Assembly: GCA_026417175.1 (NCBI GenBank)
Contig: JAOADT010000019.1
Location: 1 to 39,355, forward strand
Direction: 5' to 3'
Source of the DNA: Deltaproteobacteria bacterium
GTDB taxonomy: Bacteria; Desulfobacterota; Syntrophorhabdia; Syntrophorhabdales; JANXAF01
Length of the DNA: 39,355 nucleotides
Below, piece after piece: positions 6,270-15,040 of this stretch (positions within the stretch are counted from its first letter, which is position 1; every line of letters starts with the position of its first letter). Under the pieces are notes generated by a model. It made no database searches. It saw nothing but the letters and a program-made list of their open reading frames with translations, and was not told the origin of the DNA. A program made the translations under genes and the position numbers.

Positions 6270-7586
6270 GTGAAATTTATGATTGAAACGATGGGATGCC
6301 AGATGAATGAAAATGATTCAGAAAAACTGGTATCCCTCCTCTTAGAGCACGGATTTGACGCAGTTAAAGACCCGCAAGAGGCAGACATTTTAATTGTGAA
6401 TACGTGTAGTGTGAGAAAGAAGGCAGAGGAAAAGTTTCTTAGTTATATGGGAAGATTGAAGTATTTAAAAAAGAAAAAAAATTTGATAATAGGGGTTGTG
6501 GGCTGCATAGCCCAACTGGAGAAAGAGAACCTTTTAAGAAAAGTTCCGCACGTAGATTTTTGTCTCGGTCCCTCTTCTATCCATAAAGTAATAGAAGCTA
6601 TTGAAACTGTAAAAAAAGGTCAGCTATATCTAGACTTTTCAGAAAACGGAGAAGAAACACTATGTCTTAAACCCTCTTTGACATCGAAGAAGATAAAAGC
6701 CTTCGTTACCATAATGAAAGGTTGTAACAATTTCTGCAGTTACTGTGTTGTACCCTACGCGAGGGGAAGAGAAATAAGTAGACCTAGCCTTGAGATATTA
6801 AATGAAATAGAAGAATTGGCTAAAAATGGCGTAAAAGAAGTTACATTACTAGGCCAGAATGTTAACTCTTATAATAAGGATAGAAACGATCTCTCCTTTC
6901 CCCAATTACTTGAGAAAGTGAACGAGATACCAGGTATAGAACGTATAAGATTTGTCACTTCGCACCCAAAAGATTTGTCGGAAGAACTTATAAGATGTTT
7001 CGGAAGACTAAGAAAACTGTGTGAACATATACATTTACCTTTTCAGTCAGGATCTAACAAGATACTAAAACTGATGAATAGGGGCTATACAAAGGAGGAG
7101 TATTTAGAAAAAATAGAAATGTTGAAAGAGGTGTGTCCAGGGATTGCAATTACCGCGGATTGCATAGTAGGTTTCCCAGGCGAGGAAGACCGGGATTTTG
7201 AAGAAACGATGGATCTTCTGCAAAAGGTAAGATTCCACAATGTATTTTCATTTGCTTATTCTCCAAGAAAATTTACCCGAGCCCTTCTTCTTCCTAATCA
7301 AGTTCCGCGGGAGAAAGCGTTAGCAAGGCTTAGGGTGTTACAGGAAGAACAGAGGAAAATAACTCTTGAAAAGAATAAGGAACTTGAAGGGAAAAGAGTT
7401 GATGTACTGGTTGAAGGGTTAAGTAAAAGGTCAAGCTTAGATTTAACTGGCCGCACTAGAACGAATATAGTGGTGAATTTTGGTGGCCCTCTTGAATTAA
7501 TTGGAAGAACAGTTGAAGTTCTAATCGTAAAAGGTTATGCTAATTCCGTAAGGGGGGCTAATATTCAGCATAAAAGTAAAATCTAG
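6270..7586 (+). CDS. miaB: tRNA-2-methylthio-N6-dimethylallyladenosine synthase MiaB
   Basis: MiaB adds the methylthio group to isopentenyl-A37 of tRNAs. The UPF0004 domain carries auxiliary-cluster cysteines C10 (TMGCQMNEND), C46 and C79. The radical SAM motif is C152, C156, C159 (GCNNFCSYCVVPYARG), and a TRAM domain ends the protein. Those features and the length of 438 fit MiaB rather than MtaB or RimO. I chose GTG 6270 because AGGAG at 6257-6261 is 8 nt upstream and the family N-terminus begins there. A start at 6174 would overlap the upstream gene by 92 bases. Confidence 0.93.
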   Translation: MKFMIETMGCQMNENDSEKLVSLLLEHGFDAVKDPQEADILIVNTCSVRKKAEEKFLSYMGRLKYLKKKKNLIIGVVGCIAQLEKENLLRKVPHVDFCLGPSSIHKVIEAIETVKKGQLYLDFSENGEETLCLKPSLTSKKIKAFVTIMKGCNNFCSYCVVPYARGREISRPSLEILNEIEELAKNGVKEVTLLGQNVNSYNKDRNDLSFPQLLEKVNEIPGIERIRFVTSHPKDLSEELIRCFGRLRKLCEHIHLPFQSGSNKILKLMNRGYTKEEYLEKIEMLKEVCPGIAITADCIVGFPGEEDRDFEETMDLLQKVRFHNVFSFAYSPRKFTRALLLPNQVPREKALARLRVLQEEQRKITLEKNKELEGKRVDVLVEGLSKRSSLDLTGRTRTNIVVNFGGPLELIGRTVEVLIVKGYANSVRGANIQHKSKI

Positions 7587-7595
7587 GAGGAACAT

Positions 7596-8093
7596 ATGTT
7601 AAAAGAAATGAGGGTTGCGGGTATAACGGTTGACCCATTTACGAATACGCCGATTGTGATTCTTAAGGATCTTGAAGATCGCGAAGTTCTTCCCATCTGG
7701 ATAGGATTACTAGAGGCAAGTAGTATTGCGACGGCTTTGGAGCATCTTCCCACGCCCAGACCTATGACCCACGATCTCATGAGAAACATTTTGGATAGTC
7801 TTGGTGTTAAGATCATGAAGATAGAGATAAACGATTTAAGAGACAATACTTACTATGCGCTCATTCATCTTGATGTTCAAGGTAAGAGGTTGGTTATAGA
7901 TTCAAGACCCTCAGACGCGATCGCGTTAGCTTTAAGAGTTGAGGCTCCTATTTACGTGGATGAAGAGGTTCTTCAGAAATCTGCAAAGGTTGAAGCTGAA
8001 AAGAAGGGTGACAAGGTAGTTACGGATTCAAAGGAATGGGAGGACATATTAGAAAGTCTTTCTCCCGATGATTTCGGAAAATACAAAATGTAG
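7596..8093 (+). CDS. Bifunctional nuclease family protein (DUF151)
   Basis: This 165-residue protein contains a complete BFN/DUF151 domain: MRVAGITVDPFTNTPIVIL, then LPIWIGLLEASSIATALE and RLVIDSRPSDAIALALR. Plant and Mycobacterium relatives show nuclease activity or protection from hydrolytic damage; the bacterial role is not settled. The C-terminal 30 residues (from about 130) are a charged tail with an acidic end resembling UVR-type tails. AGGAGG lies just before ATG 7596. It is 9 bases after miaB and 2 bases before the PHP gene, so it is part of the same run. Confidence 0.9.
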   Translation: MLKEMRVAGITVDPFTNTPIVILKDLEDREVLPIWIGLLEASSIATALEHLPTPRPMTHDLMRNILDSLGVKIMKIEINDLRDNTYYALIHLDVQGKRLVIDSRPSDAIALALRVEAPIYVDEEVLQKSAKVEAEKKGDKVVTDSKEWEDILESLSPDDFGKYKM

Positions 8094-8095
8094 TC

Positions 8096-8755
8096 ATGAT
8101 AGATCTTCACACCCATTCTCTCCTAAGCGACGGAGAACTAGTGCCATCAGAACTTGCGAGAAGAGCCTATGTCAAAGGTTACCATATCATAGGTATATCT
8201 GATCATGCTGATCTGACTAACTTCGAAAGGGTAGCGGCTTCTATTCTTAAAATAACCAGAGACGAGTATTGGGGAATTAAAATAGTTCCAGGGATAGAAC
8301 TTACCCATGTTCCTGCGTGTATGATAAAGAAGGTTATAGAAAAAGTACGGAAAATGGGTATAAGTTACGTTATCGTACATGGAGAGACTATTACTGAACC
8401 TGTAGAGGAAGGGACCAATAGGGCAGCGATAGAGGCAGAATGCGACATTTTGGCCCATCCTGGTTTGATAAAAGAGGAAGATGTAAAGCTCGCTGCCGAA
8501 AAGGGTGTGCTCCTTGAAATTAGCGCAAGAAAAGGCCATTCGCTGGGGAATGGAAGGGTTGCGAGTCTTTCCAAGAAATACGGGGCGAAACTTATATTTG
8601 GAAGTGATACGCACAGTCCTTCGGATCTCGCAGATGAAAATTTTGCGAAAAAGGTCGTGATAGGGGCTGGTCTTCTAGAAGATGACTTTTATAATATGCA
8701 AAAAAACGCGGAGGAGTTGGTAAAAAAAAGAAATTATGAACTTCAGTGTAGATGA
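8096..8755 (+). CDS. PHP-domain phosphatase, histidinol-phosphatase-like
   Basis: The 219-residue protein has the four PHP metal motifs: DLHTHSLLSDGE at the start, ISDHAD near residue 36, AHPG in the middle and GSDTHSPSDL near 175. PHP phosphatases include histidinol phosphatase, and hisC follows directly with a 20-base overlap, which supports a histidine role. However, this short single-domain kind differs from HisK and no other his genes are nearby, so another phosphoester may be the substrate. The start is ATG 8096, two bases after the previous stop. Confidence 0.8.
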   Translation: MIDLHTHSLLSDGELVPSELARRAYVKGYHIIGISDHADLTNFERVAASILKITRDEYWGIKIVPGIELTHVPACMIKKVIEKVRKMGISYVIVHGETITEPVEEGTNRAAIEAECDILAHPGLIKEEDVKLAAEKGVLLEISARKGHSLGNGRVASLSKKYGAKLIFGSDTHSPSDLADENFAKKVVIGAGLLEDDFYNMQKNAEELVKKRNYELQCR

Positions 8756-9809
8756 AAGGATCGAGAAAATCCCTTTTTATCCAAAAGCTAAAGCATATGG
8801 ATATGAAGAGGGATTCATAAGACTTTCGGCAAATGAAAATCCCTATTCACCTTCACCAAGGGTTGTGGCTGCAATTATGGATTCTCTCCTTTTTTTGAAC
8901 AGATATCCAGATGGTGAAATGGAATTGAAAGAGCTAATAGCTGAGAAAATAGGCTTAAAGAAAGAAAATGTAGTACTAGGATGCGGGTCTAATGAAATTA
9001 TAGAACTTGTTCTTAAAATATCAAAAGAGGAAAAAAGAAATAAGGTGATTGTTCCAGATCCAACCTTTGCTTTTTATTCTATAGCCGCCAAGGTATATGG
9101 ATATGAGGTGGTGTCAGTTCCTTTGAGGCGTTTCCATATAGATCTTGAAGGAATAAAGAATGAAATAGATGAAAGAACCAGATTAATTTTTATATCTAAT
9201 CCTAATAATCCCACGGGAACCATAGTTAAGAGAAAAGAATTCGAATCATTCCTTGGTGCACTTCCGCCTGAGGTTCTGTTGGTCGTTGATGAGGCTTACT
9301 TTGAATTCGTGGAGTCAAAGGATTTTCCACTGTCCTATCGATATATAAAAGATGTGCCTATAGTGTGTTTACGAACATTCTCTAAGGCATACGGGCTTGC
9401 AGGCTTAAGAGTAGGTTTTGGCTTGACTGATGAAAGAATAGCTAGTTTCTTAGAGAGAGTAAGACAACCCTTCAGCATAAATGTAATAGCATTTGTCGCG
9501 GCTAAAGTCGCTTTAGGAGACTCAGATTATGTAAAAAAAATGATAACCACAATATTGAAAGAGAAGAGATCACTTTACGAAAATTTAGAAAAAATTGGAC
9601 TAGATTATGTCCCAAGTGAATCTAATTTTGTCCTTGTTAAGTTAGGAAAAAAAGCCGAAGAAGTAGCTGATAAACTTTTTCTGGAAAAGATAGTAGTTCG
9701 CTGGATGGGTCCTCTTGGTCTTCCCGAATATATAAGAGTTACTGTTGGAAAAAGAGAAGAAAACGTAAGGTTTATACATACACTCAAAAGAATTATAAAG
9801 AAGGAATGA
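8736..9809 (+). CDS. hisC: Histidinol-phosphate aminotransferase
   Basis: HisC is a class I/II PLP aminotransferase that makes histidinol phosphate from imidazole acetol phosphate. The family motifs are complete: LSANENPYSPSP, GCGSNEII, SNPNNPTGT, DEAYFEF and the PLP lysine K217 in TFSKAYGLAGLRVGFG. The length of 357 is normal. It starts inside the end of the PHP gene and its own stop overlaps cmk as ATGA, so translation is likely coupled. Aromatic aminotransferase activity is a possible alternative because hisC-like enzymes are often broad. Confidence 0.93.
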   Translation: MNFSVDERIEKIPFYPKAKAYGYEEGFIRLSANENPYSPSPRVVAAIMDSLLFLNRYPDGEMELKELIAEKIGLKKENVVLGCGSNEIIELVLKISKEEKRNKVIVPDPTFAFYSIAAKVYGYEVVSVPLRRFHIDLEGIKNEIDERTRLIFISNPNNPTGTIVKRKEFESFLGALPPEVLLVVDEAYFEFVESKDFPLSYRYIKDVPIVCLRTFSKAYGLAGLRVGFGLTDERIASFLERVRQPFSINVIAFVAAKVALGDSDYVKKMITTILKEKRSLYENLEKIGLDYVPSESNFVLVKLGKKAEEVADKLFLEKIVVRWMGPLGLPEYIRVTVGKREENVRFIHTLKRIIKKE

Positions 9810-10459
9810 AAAAGCTTATCATTACGATCGATGGTCCATCTGGTGCAGGTAAAAGTACAGTGGCAAGGATTCTTGCAGAAAGGCTAAATTACACTTACAT
9901 CGACACAGGAGCCATGTTCCGGGCTGTAGCATACGCTTACAAAATAAAAGGAGAAGGAAAGGAATTGAGAGAATTTATTAAAGATTTGGAGGTTAGGTTT
10001 GAATTTGGAAAAGAAACGAAAGTATTTTTTGATGGAAAACAACTTAAAGATGAAATACGGGAACCTACTATTTCTCTTCTAGCATCTGAGCTTTCGAAAA
10101 ACCCTTTAATAAGGGAGTACCTCAAGGATCTTCAAAGACAGGCTGGAAGAGAGGGGGGAATAGTGATAGAGGGAAGGGATACGGGAAGCGTTGTTTTTCC
10201 TGAGGCTGATGTGAAATTTTACCTTGACGCAAGGGTTGAAGAAAGGGCAAAAAGGAGATTCCTAGAACTGAAAGAAAAGAAAGAAGATCTGGAATTTGAG
10301 AAAGTCAAAGAGGAGGTGGAAAAGAGGGACAGACAGGACAGTGAGAGGTCTATCGCGCCTCTTGTTATCCCTGAGGGAGCGATATACGTGGATACCACAT
10401 TCCTTACGGTTGAAGAGGTTGTTGAAAAGCTTTTAAATCACATAAAGGCAAGAAAATAA
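9806..10459 (+). CDS. cmk: Cytidylate kinase
   Basis: Cytidylate kinase phosphorylates CMP and dCMP with ATP. The P-loop GPSGAGKST is at residues 9-17, followed by YIDTGAMFRAVAY and the nucleotide-binding IEGRDTGSVVFPEADVKFYL. RRFLELKEK and RDRQDSERSIAPL complete the pattern. The length of 217 is normal. It overlaps hisC by ATGA and lies 2 bases upstream of ispH. The cmk-ispH-S1 gene order is common in Deltaproteobacteria-like genomes. Confidence 0.95.
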   Translation: MKKLIITIDGPSGAGKSTVARILAERLNYTYIDTGAMFRAVAYAYKIKGEGKELREFIKDLEVRFEFGKETKVFFDGKQLKDEIREPTISLLASELSKNPLIREYLKDLQRQAGREGGIVIEGRDTGSVVFPEADVKFYLDARVEERAKRRFLELKEKKEDLEFEKVKEEVEKRDRQDSERSIAPLVIPEGAIYVDTTFLTVEEVVEKLLNHIKARK

Positions 10460-10461
10460 AG

Positions 10462-11310
10462 ATGGAGATAATAAAGGCGAAACATTCAGGTTTTTGTTTT
10501 GGAGTTAAAAGAGCCATAGATATGGTAAACAAATTGTTAAAGGAAAAGGACGGTCCTATATACACAATAGGTCCCATAATCCACAATGGAGAGGTTGTCA
10601 CGTTACTCCAAGATAAAGGTGTGATTCCAGTAGATGACATTAGATCCATAAAAAAGGGAACAGTTGTTTACAGAACCCATGGGATACTAAAAGAAGAGGA
10701 GGAGTATTTAAAAAGTAAAAGACTAAGAGTCGTAGATGCAACATGTCCTCTCGTTAAAAAGGTGAGACAGGAAGCAGTAAAATTAAGAAAGAATGGTTAC
10801 AAGGTAGTGATTGTGGGTGACAAAAATCACCAAGAAGTGAAAAGCATATTGAGTTACATAGAAAATGATGGTATTGTTATTGATGACCCTCAGGAAGTAA
10901 AAGGAAAAAAGATAGGAGTAGTTAGTCAAACCACCCAGAGTAGGGAATTGCTGAAAAAAGTGGTGGATCGTCTTCTCGAGGGACCACAAGAGGTTAGAAT
11001 AGTGAACACAATTTGTGAAGCCGTTGAATTGAGACTAAGAGAAGCCTTAAAAATGGCGGAAATAGCTGATGCAATGATAGTAGTAGGTGGGAAGGAAAGT
11101 TCAAATACCAAAAAGCTTTATAAGGCGATAAAAGAGGTGAGAGCCCGGTCCTACCATATAGAACACGAATGTGAACTCAATCCTTCCTGGTTTAAGGGGA
11201 TACACGTTGTCGGTCTAACGGGTGGGACGTCTACTCCAGATTTTTTAATAGATAGAATCTTTTATGGCATAAAAAGCTTATGTGGGGGAAAAGATGGTGG
11301 AGATAGTTGA
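10462..11310 (+). CDS. ispH: 4-hydroxy-3-methylbut-2-enyl diphosphate reductase
   Basis: IspH performs the last step of the MEP pathway, reducing HMBPP to IPP and DMAPP with a [4Fe-4S] cluster. The three cluster cysteines are C12 (HSGFCFGVKRA), C95 (VDATCPLVKK) and C185 (VNTICEA). The motifs YRTHG and VGGKESSNTKKL are present and the protein ends with GLTGGTSTPDFLI. The length of 282 is normal. The next gene starts inside its 3' end, so expression of the S1 protein is probably coupled to it. dxs and ispA of the same pathway lie about 15 kb away. Confidence 0.95.
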   Translation: MEIIKAKHSGFCFGVKRAIDMVNKLLKEKDGPIYTIGPIIHNGEVVTLLQDKGVIPVDDIRSIKKGTVVYRTHGILKEEEEYLKSKRLRVVDATCPLVKKVRQEAVKLRKNGYKVVIVGDKNHQEVKSILSYIENDGIVIDDPQEVKGKKIGVVSQTTQSRELLKKVVDRLLEGPQEVRIVNTICEAVELRLREALKMAEIADAMIVVGGKESSNTKKLYKAIKEVRARSYHIEHECELNPSWFKGIHVVGLTGGTSTPDFLIDRIFYGIKSLCGGKDGGDS

Positions 11311-12895
11311 AACGGTAAAAGAAGCCAGAACTGACGAAGAAATGAGTGCGCTTTACGAGTCTTCCATGAAAAATTTGCATGAAGGAAGAATACTAAAAGG
11401 AAAGGTTCTCGATGTAAGCGAGGATAGCGTCATAGTAGATGTGGGTTTGAAGTCTGAAGGGAAGGTTCCAATAAGTGAATTCGTAGGAAGAGATGGGAAA
11501 CCGAAAGTAGCAATAGGAGATGTCATTGAAGTAATGATCCTTGGAAGGGAAAAAGAGTTTGGTTTGCTTATTCTTTCTAAACAAAGGGTGGACCAAATAA
11601 GACTGTGGGAAAAGATTCACCGTTCGTTAAACGAAGGTGAAGCAATTGAGGGAGAGATTGTTTCAGAGATAAAAGGTGGTTTTCTAGTGGACATAGGAAT
11701 AAAGGCTTATCTTCCCATGGCGCATGCAGACAGAAAGCCCGTGAAAAACCCATCAGCCTTTTTGGGAAGAAGATTGAAATTTAGGGTAATAAAGGCCAAC
11801 GGTAAGAAAAACAATGTGGTCCTTTCTAGGAAACTATATCTAATCGAGGAGGCGGAAAGAAAAAAGAAGGAATTTTGGAAAAATGTCAGGGAAGGAGACG
11901 TGACATTTGGTATAGTAAGGAAAATTAACGATGATGGTGCCATTATCGATCTTGACGGAGCAAGCGGGTTTTTGCCGGTAGAGGAAGTAAACTGGGGTAG
12001 GGTTTCTCATCCGAGGGAGTACCTAAGAGTAGGAGACGAAGTAAAGGTAAAGATTATAGACCTAGATAGGGAAAAAGAAAGTGTAAAACTGAGTATAAAG
12101 CAACTGAGACCCGACCCATGGCTTAAAGTTGAGGAGAAATACCCAAAGGGTGCAAAAGTTACTGGGAAGGTAGTAAGCATTACAGATTATGGAGCTTTCA
12201 TAGAACTTGAAAAAGGAGTTGAAGGATTGTTACACGTAAGTGAGATGAGTTGGGACAAAGATTTCAAAAATCCCCGAAAGATTTTATCTAAGGGAAAGAC
12301 TGTAGAGCTTTTGGTTCTCGAGGTGAATAAAGAAAAAAGAAGAATCTCTCTAGGTATGAAACAGCTTTTACCTGACCCATGGGAAGTACTGGAAAAAAAA
12401 TATCCCCCTGGAAGCATTATTACAGGAAAAGTAAAAAATTTCACAGATTTTGGGATTTTCCTTGGTATTGAAGGAGGAGTTGATGGCCTTGTTCATCTTT
12501 CTGAGGTCTCATGGTCAAGAAGAAAACTGCCAATCTCAGAATTGTTTAAAAAAGGACAGACAGTGAATGCAGTTGTCTTAAATGTGGATAAGGAGCAAAA
12601 AAAGTTTTCACTGAGCATAAAGAGAGCTTTAAAGCAGGACCCTTGGACAGGGATATCTGATAGATATAAATCTGGGGATATTCTTGAGGGATATATAACC
12701 AGTATTGTAGATTTTGGGATTTTCGTAGAAGTAGAAGAAGGCGTAGAGGGACTTGTACATATTTCCCAGATGGAAAATTTAAAGGGAAAAAAACCATCCG
12801 ATATGTTTAAAATTGATGAAAAAGTCAAGGTAAGGGTACTAAGTATTGATGAGAAAGCGAAAAAAATGTCCTTAAGTTTAAAGGATCTTGATTGA
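11294..12895 (+). CDS. rpsA: S1-domain protein, ribosomal protein S1 (six repeats)
   Basis: The protein holds six S1 RNA-binding repeats, beginning near residues 30, 115, 200, 285, 370 and 455. Repeats 3 to 6 are the most alike, with patterns such as TGKVVSITDYGAFIEL and GLVHLSEVSW. Between them run LRPDPW or LLPDPW linkers. This is the full layout of a Gram-negative S1, which unfolds mRNA on the small ribosomal subunit. I prefer ATG 11294, preceded by GGGGG at 11284-11288; a GTG at 11282 would add four residues. It overlaps the end of ispH. Confidence 0.9.
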   Translation: MVEIVETVKEARTDEEMSALYESSMKNLHEGRILKGKVLDVSEDSVIVDVGLKSEGKVPISEFVGRDGKPKVAIGDVIEVMILGREKEFGLLILSKQRVDQIRLWEKIHRSLNEGEAIEGEIVSEIKGGFLVDIGIKAYLPMAHADRKPVKNPSAFLGRRLKFRVIKANGKKNNVVLSRKLYLIEEAERKKKEFWKNVREGDVTFGIVRKINDDGAIIDLDGASGFLPVEEVNWGRVSHPREYLRVGDEVKVKIIDLDREKESVKLSIKQLRPDPWLKVEEKYPKGAKVTGKVVSITDYGAFIELEKGVEGLLHVSEMSWDKDFKNPRKILSKGKTVELLVLEVNKEKRRISLGMKQLLPDPWEVLEKKYPPGSIITGKVKNFTDFGIFLGIEGGVDGLVHLSEVSWSRRKLPISELFKKGQTVNAVVLNVDKEQKKFSLSIKRALKQDPWTGISDRYKSGDILEGYITSIVDFGIFVEVEEGVEGLVHISQMENLKGKKPSDMFKIDEKVKVRVLSIDEKAKKMSLSLKDLD

Positions 12896-12923
12896 AAAGA
12901 AAAGCACGTATTAGGGGAGAGAA

Positions 12924-13112
12924 TTGGCCATAAACAAGGAACTATTGGAAATTCTTTGCTGTCCAAAGTGTAAGGGAGAATTAAAACTGTGTGAAAGTGA
13001 AGAAGGCTTAATATGTGATGCCTGTAAACTTCTTTATCCGATTATAGAAGACATACCCATAATGCTCATAGATGAAGCAAAGAGAATCGATACAGAAAAT
13101 GTTTCTTGCTGA
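12924..13112 (+). CDS. Trm112-like zinc-ribbon protein
   Basis: This 62-residue protein is a Trm112/YcaR family protein: LLEILCCPKCKGEL, then a second CxxC (ICDACKLLYP), then IIEDIPIMLIDEA. In eukaryotes and archaea Trm112 activates methyltransferases; the role of the bacterial form is less clear. The start is TTG 12924 with GGGGAGA at 12914-12920. It follows the S1 gene by 28 bases and probably ends the long plus-strand operon. The last residues after the conserved domain are not conserved. Confidence 0.87.
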   Translation: MAINKELLEILCCPKCKGELKLCESEEGLICDACKLLYPIIEDIPIMLIDEAKRIDTENVSC

Positions 13113-13607
13113 AAAAATCTTTTTTGTCATACTCAAGTTATCCCTAAAAGATTATAATTTTGTGTTTCCAGATAAAGCAAAAAAGGAATTGAAATGGCTT
13201 TAGGCATGTTACTCCTAATATCTTTTAAAAAAGAGAAGAACCATAGATATATCTAACGTATAACGTAAAACAGGATGACCATGATACAAGGATTCAAACA
13301 AAACTAGAAAGCAAGACTAAAGAAGTGATAAATGTAAAGGGCGTGATTCCTTCGGTTTTGTACTTTGCAAGGGGGAACCGATTGGGAATGAACTTAGAGT
13401 TAAAACTTAAAAGTATAAAATCCAAAACAAGGAAACGGTAAGCCGGTTATAAGTCCCGTCCGTCCAAGAAAAATATTGACAATTTTAGCTGACCAGAGAG
13501 ACGTTCGAAGTCTGTAAATCTTGTTTGGAGATAAGAAACCCATATCAAAAAGTGTGGTATTACCGGAAGTTATAAATTAACCCTCACCCTTAAGAAAGGT
13601 TCTTGGT
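13113..13607. other. Non-coding stretch with a possible structured RNA
   Basis: About 500 bases contain no gene I can support; frames are short and broken by stops. One clear secondary structure is at 13346-13389, where ATTCC and TCGGTT pair with AACCGA and GGAAT around a loop of about 18 nt. A GC-richer piece near 13436-13470 has a tRNA T-arm-like look but no tRNA around it. The stretch could be a decayed gene or a small RNA; I cannot assign it. Confidence 0.4.
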
Positions 13608-13642
13608 ACAAAAAAAATGCGAGTGGGGAAAAGGGTCTCACT
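13608..13642 (-). terminator. Possible terminator after the lipoprotein gene
   Basis: On the minus strand AGTGAG and CCCACT form a short imperfect stem (one mismatch) that spans the stop codon. A run of eight T residues follows at 13617-13610. The stem is weak, so this is tentative. Confidence 0.35.
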
Positions 13643-14237
13643 GAACCGTAAAGGTTGCCTCCCTTGTATCTTTTGACATTTCCGTCAGTACCGTAAATTT
13701 TACTTTGTAAGTTCCTTTTCTTGCATCTTTGGGCAGGATTATAGGAAGATCTGAAACGTAAGTACCCCCGGTTCTCTCAACAGTTACTTCCGGATTACCC
13801 CAAAGTTCTCCCATAAAGTAAATTTCTCTTACCTCTTTCACTTTAACAGGTAAATTTGAAGTTGTAAGCACGGCATACGTTAATTTGGTAGCTACTTTCT
13901 CTCCAGGCTTTACAGTCTTTGGAGAGATGGAGACCTCTTCAATTCTTGCTGTTGCCTCTCTACCCGAAAAATTGTAAACTCTATTTGTTTCTGCCTGGTT
14001 TCTCTTTACATCGTACGCGTAGTGACCTATAGTGCCACCAACCAAAGCACCAGCAAGCCCCCCAATTATTGCTCCTTCTACCGTCTTCCCTTTAGGGGCG
14101 GCTACTGCTCCCACAACAGCACCTACTCCTGCACCTAAAGCTGCGCCAGTTGTCGCTCCTTCGTGTTTGCTTACTGTTTCACAGGAGCACAACAAAACCA
14201 TCATCCCTGTCATTAATAAACTTACGCATTTTTTCAT
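13638..14237 (-). CDS. Glycine-zipper lipoprotein
   Basis: The 199-residue protein has a lipoprotein signal with lipobox LCSC, giving a predicted lipidated C19. A glycine-zipper region of about residues 27-75 follows (GAALGAGVGAVVGAVAA and IIGGLAGALVGGTIGHY), as in the Rcs-type and 17-kDa-antigen outer membrane lipoproteins. The C-terminal half (about 95-199) looks like a beta-rich domain (RIEEVSISPKTVKPGEKV). It probably sits in the outer membrane and supports envelope integrity. The ATG at 14237 overlaps the Kdo kinase stop as ATGA, and GGAGG precedes it, so it is the last gene of an envelope operon. Confidence 0.85.
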   Translation of the reverse strand: MKKCVSLLMTGMMVLLCSCETVSKHEGATTGAALGAGVGAVVGAVAAPKGKTVEGAIIGGLAGALVGGTIGHYAYDVKRNQAETNRVYNFSGREATARIEEVSISPKTVKPGEKVATKLTYAVLTTSNLPVKVKEVREIYFMGELWGNPEVTVERTGGTYVSDLPIILPKDARKGTYKVKFTVLTEMSKDTREATFTVQ

Positions 14238-15040
14238 TTTTTACCTCCATAAATTTTTGACTCGATAAACCAACCGATTTCTTGAATCAGTTCCACTTTT
14301 TTGATCCTTTTTATCACAGGATCGATTATATCATAGCCGAGAATACTGCTACAAGCCCTCAGAAATAGGAGCTTTTCCTTGTCTGTCAATAGAAATTCAC
14401 CTTTTTTTTCCAAAGCTCTGGCATAACGGTAGAGCCTAAAAAGGATTTTTAAGAAATCTCTTTTTTTGATTCGATTTTTTATTTTTGCCCGGTCAAAATC
14501 GACAATGAATAACTCGTTATTGTTTGCTACAAGCACGTTTGAAAGATGAAGATCAGCATGAATAACTCCAAGCTTAAACAGTCTCGTTACCAGACAAGCC
14601 AGGGCTAAGATCTGTCTTGCTCTTCTATTTCCTTTTGTTTCTTTTAAAATCTGACTGAACGGCACAGCATTATCTATTTTTTTTGTGATGAGAAAAAGAC
14701 GTTTTGATCCAAACCCATTTTTAATTAAAGCGCAATAAGGTTCAGGGCAAGGGAAACCTTTCGTTTTCAAGTATAAAAGGACAGAAATTTCGTTAATTAC
14801 CCGTTTTGAGGATATATATCGATCCCCTGTGATACCTCTTAATAAACCCCCATGTAGGTATTGTCTCACCACAAGATTTTGACCTTCATGAGAGATAAAT
14901 TTTATTCTACCTCTTCCCAGACCCGAAACATAGGGTTCAGTCTCTATTGTGTGGATTAATGAAAGGGGATCTCCAATTTCGTTTATGTAAATAATCGTAT
15001 AATTGCCTATATTATAGGATCTTAACACTTTGAGATTCAA
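14234..15040 (-). CDS. Kdo kinase / WaaP-family LPS kinase
   Basis: This 268-residue protein belongs to the 3-deoxy-D-manno-octulosonate kinase (KdkA/RfaP) family, which phosphorylates the LPS core. The kinase catalytic loop HADLHLSNVL gives H161, D163 and N168, and IVDFDRAK gives the metal-binding D181. The N-terminal LVVRQYLHGGLLRG block is typical of KdkA. The gene overlaps the TtcA-like gene upstream by ATGA and the lipoprotein downstream by ATGA. The heptose genes at 18643-23624 are the other LPS genes nearby, so the cell very likely makes a phosphorylated inner core. Confidence 0.85.
   Translation of the reverse strand: MNLKVLRSYNIGNYTIIYINEIGDPLSLIHTIETEPYVSGLGRGRIKFISHEGQNLVVRQYLHGGLLRGITGDRYISSKRVINEISVLLYLKTKGFPCPEPYCALIKNGFGSKRLFLITKKIDNAVPFSQILKETKGNRRARQILALACLVTRLFKLGVIHADLHLSNVLVANNNELFIVDFDRAKIKNRIKKRDFLKILFRLYRYARALEKKGEFLLTDKEKLLFLRACSSILGYDIIDPVIKRIKKVELIQEIGWFIESKIYGGKK

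Noticed and set aside
13436-13480. A tRNA T-arm-like stretch (CCGGTTATAAGTCCCG)
   Set aside because: No acceptor, D or anticodon arms pair around it, so there is no tRNA; at best a degraded fragment.
13475-13480. TTGACA in the non-coding gap
   Set aside because: No -10-like hexamer lies 16-18 nt downstream and no gene follows on that strand.
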